This document shows, piece by piece, positions 33,315 through 38,619 of a DNA stretch of 38,619 nucleotides (its first letter is position 1; each line of letters opens with the position of its first letter). The position numbers were made by a program, and so were the translations under genes. Under the pieces are notes generated by a model that was given only the letters and a program-made list of their open reading frames with translations, did no database searches and was not told the DNA's origin. Source of the stretch: Streptomyces longispororuber (GTDB lineage Bacteria; Actinomycetota; Actinomycetes; Streptomycetales; Streptomycetaceae); contig NZ_JAMOLN010000088.1 of NCBI RefSeq assembly GCF_024448165.1, forward strand, positions 1 through 38,619, read 5' to 3'.

Positions 33315-34377
33315 GATCACCCTCGACAACCTGGACGACATCGCGCGCGGCGCCGGCATCCTCGGCACGGGCGGCGGCGGTGACCCGTACATCGGCAAGC
33401 TGCTGGCCCGGGAGGCGATCCGGCGCAACGGACCGGTCAGGGTCGTCGACATCGACGAGGTGCCGGCCGACGCGACGGTCGTGCCGGTCTCCGGGATGGG
33501 CGCGCCCACCGTGCTGCTGGAGCGGGTCCCGAACGGCGGTGAGGAACTGGCCGCGCTGCGCGCCCTGGAGAAGCACCTCGGCCGTCCGGCCACGCACATC
33601 GCGCCGATCGAGGTGGGTGGCGTCAACTCGATGCTGCCGATCGCCTGCGCCGCCGAGGCGGGGCTGCCGATCGTCGACGGCGACGCGATGGGCCGCGCCT
33701 TCCCCGAGGCGCAGATGGTGCTGCCCGGACTGATCGGCGTCTCCAACTCCCCGATGGCGCTGGCCGACGACAAGGGCAGCACGATCATCGTGGAGGCGGT
33801 CGACAACCACGCCGCGGAGGCGATCGCCCGTGCGGTCTGCGTGGAGCTGGGCTGCCAGATCTCCTGTGCGGACACGGTGCTGCGCGGCGACCAGCTGGCC
33901 GACGGGCTGGTCCCGGCGACCCTCACCCTCGCCGAGAACCTCGGCGCCGCGGTCCGCGCGGCGCGCGCCGAGCACAGCGACCCGGTGGCGGCGGCCGTCA
34001 CGATGCTCGACGGCGTGCCGCTGCTCACCGGCAAGGTGGTCGACGTCTCGCGGCGCACGGAGGGCGGCTTCGCACGGGGCCGCGCCAGGATCGAGGGGAC
34101 CGGCGCCGACACGGGCCGGGTCCTCGAACTCGACTTCCAGAACGAGCACTTGCTGGCCACCCGGGACGGGGTGACCGTCGCGACGACGCCGGACCTGATC
34201 TGCGTCCTGGACAGCGAGACGGGTGAGCCGGTCACCACGGAGGGGCTCCGCTACGGTCTGCGCGTCTCCGTGCTCGCCGCCCGCTGCGACCCGCGCTGGA
34301 CGTCGCCGGGCGGACTGGCGCTGGCCGGTCCGCGCTACTTCGGCTACGAGACGGACTATCTGCCGTTCGGGAGCTGA
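33307..34377 (+). CDS. DUF917 (S-Me-THD-like) protein, intact copy
   Basis: A 356-residue DUF917 protein. The N-terminal domain has GTGGGGDPYIGKLLAREAI, PVSGMGAPTVLLER, EVGGVNSMLPI and DGDAMGRAFPEAQM. The C-terminal domain has TGKVVDVSRRTEGGFARG, LDFQNEHLLA, LICVLDSETGEPV and ALAGPRYFGY. All family motifs known to me are kept. Its start lies inside the end of the hydantoinase gene. Likely role, by family name and context, is removal of sulfur or another step on a hydantoin-like ring; the true substrate is unknown. Confidence 0.9.
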   Translation: MREITLDNLDDIARGAGILGTGGGGDPYIGKLLAREAIRRNGPVRVVDIDEVPADATVVPVSGMGAPTVLLERVPNGGEELAALRALEKHLGRPATHIAPIEVGGVNSMLPIACAAEAGLPIVDGDAMGRAFPEAQMVLPGLIGVSNSPMALADDKGSTIIVEAVDNHAAEAIARAVCVELGCQISCADTVLRGDQLADGLVPATLTLAENLGAAVRAARAEHSDPVAAAVTMLDGVPLLTGKVVDVSRRTEGGFARGRARIEGTGADTGRVLELDFQNEHLLATRDGVTVATTPDLICVLDSETGEPVTTEGLRYGLRVSVLAARCDPRWTSPGGLALAGPRYFGYETDYLPFGS

Positions 34378-34385
34378 AGTCCCCT

Positions 34386-34416
34386 GGGGCGGGCCGCCGT
34401 GCAGGCGGTCCGCCCC
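34386..34416 (+). terminator. Terminator of the DUF917/hydantoinase/permease run
   Basis: A 13-bp stem GGGGCGGGCCGCC / GGCGGTCCGCCCC with one G-U pair and a 5-base loop begins 9 bases after the last DUF917 stop. Confidence 0.7.
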
Positions 34417-34505
34417 GCCACGGTGCGATCCCGCGGGGCGGCTCCGCCGCAGGTCGAGCACGTATATTCCGTTCTCGTCCGGTGACGTCGACGTAGGGGT
34501 GCAGC

Positions 34506-35600
34506 GTGAACTCGGGTGGGGAACAAGGCGGTTCGTCCGCATCGGACGAGGAATGGGAGCGGTTCCTCAGGGAGTCGGCGGAGGGGGTGCGGGACGCCCC
34601 CAAGGAGCCGTCGGCGCGGGCCCGCATGGTGACGCGGCGGCTGCGGGAGGAACAGGGGCCGCCCGAGGGGTGGCGCAGCCATCGGCCCGCCGCGCCGCGC
34701 CGCGGACGCATATGGCCGGTGCTCGGCGTGCTGGCCGCCGTGGCGCTGGTGGTCGTGGCCCTGGACCCGGGGCGGGTGACCGGCTGGTTCGGGGGCGGCG
34801 GCGAGGACGCCGCACCGCTCGCCGCGGAGTCGGCGCGCCCCACCGGTCCACCGCCCGAGGCGGCCGGGAGGCCCACCCTTGACGAGCCGTTCAAGGGGTC
34901 GCCCGCCGCGCGCTGGGGCGACGGCGCCGCCGGGATCGGGATGCCGCCGGCACGGGCGACCGGCTGGATGAGCAAGGCACAGGTGGCGCGGACGCTGGAG
35001 CGCAGCCGGGACTTCCTCGTCGCGTCCAGCCTCGACCCGGGCGTGCTGCGCGGCGGGCGGCCGGCGAAGGCGATCGCCTACCTCAACCCGCACCAGAGCG
35101 ACGTGCGGAAGTTCCTCACGACGTCCCTGACCTCACCGAGCCGGAAGAACAACCCGCTGCTCCTGTTCAGCCGCTTCGACCAGACGAAGGCCCGGCTCGT
35201 CGGCGACGTGGTCAAGACCCGCGGCCGGGTGACGTACGAGGAGGGCGAGCGCGGCGCGGTCGAGGTGCACACCGACGTGACGTATGTGTACCCGGTGACG
35301 CGGCCCGAGCGGGACAGCACCGAGGTGGCCCGCACGATCGTGCGGCGCGAGGTGGTGATGAGCTGGGACGACCCGGCGAAGATCGTCACGGAGCCCGGCA
35401 CGTTCTCCGCCGTCTCGTACAGCGTGGACACGACCAACGGCGGCTGCGACACCTCCGGCGGCTATCTCGTCCCCGAGTTCGGCTCCGAACGGCAGCCGGG
35501 CGACGGCCCGTCCGTCGACCCGTACGACCGCAGTACGACGATGGACCAGCGGATGAACGAGTCCGACGGCGAGCGCTGCGGGGCCGCGACCCGCGGGTGA
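34506..35600 (+). CDS. Membrane-anchored hypothetical protein
   Basis: A 364-residue protein with a charged cytoplasmic N-terminus (about 70 residues), one membrane helix near 71-86 (WPVLGVLAAVALVVVALD) and an exported C-terminal part. The exported part includes VHTDVTYVYPVTRP and TIVRREVVMSWDD, a beta-rich pattern seen in many Streptomyces proteins of unknown function. The start is GTG at 34506 with AGGGGTG upstream. It stands alone between a terminator and the EamA gene, which converges with it. Function unknown; a role in the envelope is only suggested by topology. Confidence 0.8.
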   Translation: MNSGGEQGGSSASDEEWERFLRESAEGVRDAPKEPSARARMVTRRLREEQGPPEGWRSHRPAAPRRGRIWPVLGVLAAVALVVVALDPGRVTGWFGGGGEDAAPLAAESARPTGPPPEAAGRPTLDEPFKGSPAARWGDGAAGIGMPPARATGWMSKAQVARTLERSRDFLVASSLDPGVLRGGRPAKAIAYLNPHQSDVRKFLTTSLTSPSRKNNPLLLFSRFDQTKARLVGDVVKTRGRVTYEEGERGAVEVHTDVTYVYPVTRPERDSTEVARTIVRREVVMSWDDPAKIVTEPGTFSAVSYSVDTTNGGCDTSGGYLVPEFGSERQPGDGPSVDPYDRSTTMDQRMNESDGERCGAATRG

Positions 35601-35606
35601 CACCGG

Positions 35607-36503
35607 TCAGCGGCGGGCCGCCGTCCCGATGGCCACCGCGTTGGCCGTGACGATCACCGCGATCGCCGCCCAGGACGCGACGTCGAGCCGCTGCCCGAGG
35701 ACCAGCAGGCCGATCAGGGCCGCGAAGACCGGGTTGACGCTCATGAAGACGCCGAAGGAGCGGGCCGGCACCCGGCGCAGTGCCAGCAGGTCGGCGAGGA
35801 ACGGCACCGCGGAGGACAGCACGCCCGCCGCGAGCGCGCCGAGCAGCGCGAGCGCGGTGGGCGGGTGCAGGACGAGGACCGTGACGCCGACCGGCACGTA
35901 CAGCAGCCCGGAGACGCCGGCCGCCGCGGCCGACCCGGCGAGCCCCGGCAGCCGCGCCCCGACCGTGCGGTTGAGCAGGATGTACGCGGCCCAGCAGCAG
36001 GCGGCGACCAGGGCCAGGCCGATGCCGAGGTAGTCGGTGCCGGCCCGCGGCCGGGTGAGCACCACGACCCCCGCGGCGGCGGCGAGCGCGCAGCCCAGAT
36101 CGGTGCGGCGCCGCGCGCCGGCGAGGGCCACGCCGAGCGGCCCGAGGAACTCCAGCGTCACCGCGAGACCGAGCCCGATCCGGTCGATGGCCGTGTACAG
36201 GGTGAGGTTCATGGTCGCGAACACCACGGCGAGGCCGAGCACCGGCCGCCACTGCGCCGCGGTGAACGCGCGCGGCCGGGGCCGCCCCGCCGCCAGCAGG
36301 ACGGCGGCGGCCACCCACTGGCGTACGGCCACCACGCCCACCGGGCCGATGACGGGGAAGGCGAGCGCGGCCAGCGACGCGCCCATCTGGTTCGAGAGCC
36401 CGCTGCCGAGCATGAGCGCGAGACCGCCGCCGCGCGCCCGTGCGGGTGCGCCGTCAGTCGTCCGTGCAGGGGTACGGGTACGGGTACGTGTCCTCAGGTC
36501 CAC
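35607..36503 (-). CDS. EamA/DMT-family exporter (RhtA-like)
   Basis: A 298-residue drug/metabolite transporter with two EamA repeats and about ten membrane helices. Features are ALAFPVIGPVGVVAVRQW in the first repeat and SSAVPFLADLLALRRVPARSFGVFMSVNPVFAALIG in the second. Many relatives export amino acids such as threonine or homoserine. The start is a GTG at 36503; the N-terminus includes a TRTRTRT stretch encoded by tandem GGGTAC repeats on the plus strand. It diverges from a LysR gene 68 bases away. Confidence 0.88.
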   Translation of the reverse strand: MDLRTRTRTRTPARTTDGAPARARGGGLALMLGSGLSNQMGASLAALAFPVIGPVGVVAVRQWVAAAVLLAAGRPRPRAFTAAQWRPVLGLAVVFATMNLTLYTAIDRIGLGLAVTLEFLGPLGVALAGARRRTDLGCALAAAAGVVVLTRPRAGTDYLGIGLALVAACCWAAYILLNRTVGARLPGLAGSAAAAGVSGLLYVPVGVTVLVLHPPTALALLGALAAGVLSSAVPFLADLLALRRVPARSFGVFMSVNPVFAALIGLLVLGQRLDVASWAAIAVIVTANAVAIGTAARR

Positions 36504-36522
36504 GGTCCGACGATGGGACCGT

Positions 36523-36551
36523 GCGCCGGATACGCAAAATGCATCCGGCGC
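36523..36551. promoter_or_regulatory. 29-bp dyad between EamA and LysR genes
   Basis: GCGCCGGAT-N11-ATCCGGCGC has perfect 9-bp arms and fills the centre of the 68-base divergent gap. A second dyad, ATACGC-TGG-GCGTAT, touches the LysR start codon. These are likely regulator sites for the pair. Confidence 0.6.
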
Positions 36552-36571
36552 GCTGTCTATACGCTGGGCGT

Positions 36572-37495
36572 ATGCATGAGGAAAGGGAACAGGAGAGGGA
36601 CCGGGCGCGGGACGACGACGGGCGGGCGGCGCGGCTGGAGCTCAAGCACCTGCGGTGTCTGATCGCGATCGTCGACTCGGGCAGCTTCACCGACGCGGCG
36701 ATCGAGCTCGGCACCTCGCAGGCGGCGGTCTCCCGCACCCTGCTCTCCCTCGAACGCGTCCTCGGGGTCCGCCTGCTGCACCGGACGAGCCGGGCGATCA
36801 CCCCGACGACGGCCGGGGTGCAGGTCATCCAGCGGGCCCGGCATCTGCTGGCCGACGCCGACGACCTGGTCCGGGAGGCGACGACCGGGCACACCCGGCT
36901 GCGCATCGGGCACGCGTGGGGCTCGCTCGGCCGGCACACCGCCGAGTTCCAGCGGCGCTGGCGGGAGCGGTACCCGGACGTCGAACTGCTCCTGGTCCGC
37001 CACAACAGCCCCACGGCCGGGCTCGCCGAGGGCGCCTGCGATCTCGCGGTCGTGCGCACGGCGGCGGTCGACCCGAGCCGGTACGGCCACGCCACGGTCG
37101 GCCACGAACGGCGTTACGTGGCGATGGCCTCCGACGACCCGTGGGCGCGCCGGCGGTCCGTGCCGCTCGCCGAGATCCGCGCCCGCACCCTGGCGGTGGA
37201 CCGCCGCACCGGCACCACGACGGTCGGCCTGTGGCCGCGCGAGGCGCGCCCCGCCGTGGAGTACACGGCCGACGTGGACGACTGGCTCGACGCGATCGCC
37301 GCGGGCCGCTGCGTCGGCATCACCCCGCATGCCACGGTGACCCAGTACCGGCGCGAGGGCGTCGTCTACCGCCCCGTCAGGGACGCCGCGCCGGTCCCGG
37401 TCCAGACGCTCTGGAACCAGCACGACCCGCACCCGCGGACCCACGCGGCGATCGCTCTGCTCACCGAGCTCTACGGGCCTACTGCCACACCCTGA
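36572..37495 (+). CDS. LysR-family transcriptional regulator
   Basis: A 307-residue LysR regulator. A charged N-terminal tail of about 22 residues precedes the HTH (LRCLIAIVDSGSFTDAAIEL, SQAAVSRTLLSLERVLGVRLLHRTSRAITPT). The effector domain covers the rest, ending shortly after the second lobe. The ATG at 36572 is inside a dyad. It probably controls the divergent EamA exporter. Confidence 0.9.
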   Translation: MHEEREQERDRARDDDGRAARLELKHLRCLIAIVDSGSFTDAAIELGTSQAAVSRTLLSLERVLGVRLLHRTSRAITPTTAGVQVIQRARHLLADADDLVREATTGHTRLRIGHAWGSLGRHTAEFQRRWRERYPDVELLLVRHNSPTAGLAEGACDLAVVRTAAVDPSRYGHATVGHERRYVAMASDDPWARRRSVPLAEIRARTLAVDRRTGTTTVGLWPREARPAVEYTADVDDWLDAIAAGRCVGITPHATVTQYRREGVVYRPVRDAAPVPVQTLWNQHDPHPRTHAAIALLTELYGPTATP

Positions 37496-38360
37496 CGTAG
37501 TCGACGTACATGGTGGAGTGCCAGTCGAACGTCTCGTCGTGGACCGAGCCGTCGGCCCAGTTGTCCAGGACCTCGTGCGAGAGGATCGGGAACTCCTTCA
37601 CCTGGCTGATGAGTTGGGGGTCGGTGACGGTGCGCACGACGGTGCCGTCGTACAGGAACTGCAGCTGGGTGGGGGTCCAGCTGAGTCCGAAGGTGTGGTA
37701 CCAGGTGCTGTGCAGGCCGGGTGCGTCCGCGACGGTCCCGGACGACTTGTGGTCGGCTCCGTAGCCGTCGTAGTGCAGGGTCACCGAGTACTTGTCGGCC
37801 TGGTAGTTCGTCTCGGTGATGTCCATCTCGGCGCCGTCGCGCGCGGTGCCGTCGACGGCGCCACCGGGGGTGAGGCCCGCGTCGGCCTGGAGCCAGACGG
37901 CGGCGAGGTGCCCGTTCGTGAGGGCCGGGGTGTGCACGCGGGCCTCGATGGTGCCGTAGGTGTAGTCGAACTTGCCCTGACTGTCGATGCGGCCGCCCGA
38001 GTACTGGCCCTCCGCCAGCTGCTTGACGTCGATGGCGAGTGCGCCGTTGCCGTCGGTGCGCACGTTGGCGGGCTTGTACCACCAGCGGTCGGTGCCCGCG
38101 GCGCCGGAGCGCTCCTGGTCGCGGGCGGTCCAGCGGGCGGTACTGACGGTGGTGCCGTCGAACTCGTCGCTGAACACCAGGGTCTGGGCGGCCGCGGCGG
38201 GGGCGGTGCCGGTGGACAGGGGCTGCGCGTCGGCCGGGGTGGCCGGGTCGACGAGGGATGACGTGGCGGCGGTGCCGGGCTCGGCGGCCTGTGCGGGCAG
38301 CGCGGCGAGCAGGGCTCCCGCGGCCAGCAGAGCGAGTGCGGCGGTGCGGCGATGGCGCAT
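37479..38360 (-). CDS. Secreted glycoside hydrolase family 16 enzyme
   Basis: A 293-residue secreted beta-glucanase-type enzyme. The signal peptide MRHRRTAALALLAAGALLAA ends in a Sec-type AQA-A site near residue 25. The catalytic domain begins at about 58 with LVFSDEFDGT and holds the GH16 active site E178-M-D-I-T-E183, with both catalytic Glu and the Asp between them. The C-terminus ends in the usual YVDYVRVWQ. No carbohydrate-binding module is attached. Upstream lies a LacI-type operator, so it is probably induced by a sugar. It overlaps the end of the LysR gene on the other strand by 17 bases. Substrate within GH16 (laminarin, lichenan or other) is undetermined. Confidence 0.93.
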   Translation of the reverse strand: MRHRRTAALALLAAGALLAALPAQAAEPGTAATSSLVDPATPADAQPLSTGTAPAAAAQTLVFSDEFDGTTVSTARWTARDQERSGAAGTDRWWYKPANVRTDGNGALAIDVKQLAEGQYSGGRIDSQGKFDYTYGTIEARVHTPALTNGHLAAVWLQADAGLTPGGAVDGTARDGAEMDITETNYQADKYSVTLHYDGYGADHKSSGTVADAPGLHSTWYHTFGLSWTPTQLQFLYDGTVVRTVTDPQLISQVKEFPILSHEVLDNWADGSVHDETFDWHSTMYVDYVRVWQ

Positions 38361-38394
38361 GGACCCACCCTTCGGTTTCGCGTTCTCCCGGATA

Positions 38395-38406
38395 GAAAAC
38401 GCTTTC
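38395..38406. promoter_or_regulatory. LacI-type operator upstream of GH16
   Basis: GAAAACGCTTTC, a near-palindrome with central CG, lies 35 bases upstream of the GH16 start. This is the usual form of sites for LacI-family sugar repressors in Streptomyces. Confidence 0.6.
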
Positions 38407-38483
38407 CCGGGCGGTCATGGTGCAGCCGGGGCGCGCGGGCGTCAAGAGGTCCTGGACTGGCGGGAGTTGATGGAGACCCGTGC

Positions 38484-38510
38484 GGTAACCGTTTCCGGTG
38501 ACAAGTCACC
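38484..38510. promoter_or_regulatory. Second LacI-like site and adjacent GGTGAC dyad
   Basis: GGTAACCGTTTCC (38484-38496) again has a central CG. It abuts GGTGAC-AA-GTCACC (38497-38510), a perfect 6-bp dyad. They lie 124-150 bases upstream of GH16 and could serve it or a gene beyond the right edge. Confidence 0.35.
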
Positions 38511-38537
38511 TTCGTCGCAGCCGTCGGGGTCAGGGTC

Positions 38538-38585
38538 GGGATCGGGATCGGGATCGGGATCGGGATCGGGATCGGGATCGGGATC
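38538..38585. repeat. Tandem hexanucleotide repeat (GGGATC)8
   Basis: Eight perfect copies of GGGATC, preceded by imperfect GGGTC units. Apart from the sites listed above, the final 259 bases hold no confident gene. Open frames through the repeat would give Gly-Ser repeats on the plus strand or Asp-Pro repeats on the minus strand. Confidence 0.9.
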
Positions 38586-38619
38586 GGCGGGACCGCCGGA
38601 GCGGTCAGGGCCGTGGGTG

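Noticed and set aside
38442..38619. Minus-strand open frame with Asp-Pro repeats entering from the right edge and stopping at 38442
   Set aside because: It depends on the hexamer repeat, uses GAT for Asp (rare here), and has only moderate third-position GC; it cannot be told from non-coding repeat.

Overview
The window is chromosomal DNA from a high-GC actinomycete, almost certainly Streptomyces or a close relative. The evidence is the very high GC with strong G/C bias at third codon positions, many GTG starts, GTGA/TGATG gene overlaps, and a purine and glyoxylate gene order that resembles the S. coelicolor locus as I remember it. No rRNA, tRNA, CRISPR array, insertion sequence or prophage gene was seen.

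Positions 1-9640, read mostly on the minus strand, hold a purine-degradation block. It runs from a thiamine-binding-like protein and a small HTH protein to OHCU decarboxylase, HIU hydrolase, uricase, a urate/xanthine-type permease, an 8-oxoguanine deaminase and a second permease of the same family. A hexapeptide-repeat acetyltransferase and a hypothetical protein follow. Positions 9680-16240 hold the glyoxylate branch: hydroxypyruvate isomerase, tartronate semialdehyde reductase and catalase on the plus strand, a small membrane protein, and glyoxylate carboligase on the minus strand. Together these turn 8-oxoguanine or urate to allantoin, remove the H2O2 made by uricase, and convert glyoxylate to glycerate. 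Allantoinase, allantoicase and xanthine dehydrogenase are not in the window.

Two operator families tie the block together. A 17-bp palindrome (TTCAACA-N3-TGTTGAA) overlaps the -35 element of the uraD-uraH-uricase promoter and occurs twice at the catalase promoter. A 15-bp palindrome (TTCYRY-N3-RYRGAA) occurs as a pair, with starts 21 bp apart, upstream of both hyi-glxR and gcl. No obvious cognate repressor gene lies in the window.

Positions 16300-26200 are mixed housekeeping and accessory genes. They are a zinc-ribbon protein with a degenerate Mrr-like nuclease domain, a GNAT acetyltransferase, a coupled pair of acyl-CoA synthetases divergent from a GAF-LuxR regulator with an 18-bp palindrome between them, a 4-oxalocrotonate tautomerase, a LysR/LysE pair, a winged-helix protein and a CorA transporter.

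Positions 26227-34377 are the most unusual part. A PucR-type regulator diverges from a run with mirrored order: DUF917, hydantoinase A, NCS1 permease, hydantoinase A, DUF917. The first member of each duplicated pair has lost conserved motifs, while the second looks intact. The likely role is uptake and ATP-dependent opening of a hydantoin or thiohydantoin-like ring; the substrate is unknown.

Positions 34500-38619 hold a membrane-anchored hypothetical protein, an EamA exporter divergent from a LysR regulator, a secreted GH16 glucanase-type enzyme with a LacI-type operator, and a (GGGATC)8 tandem repeat near the right edge.
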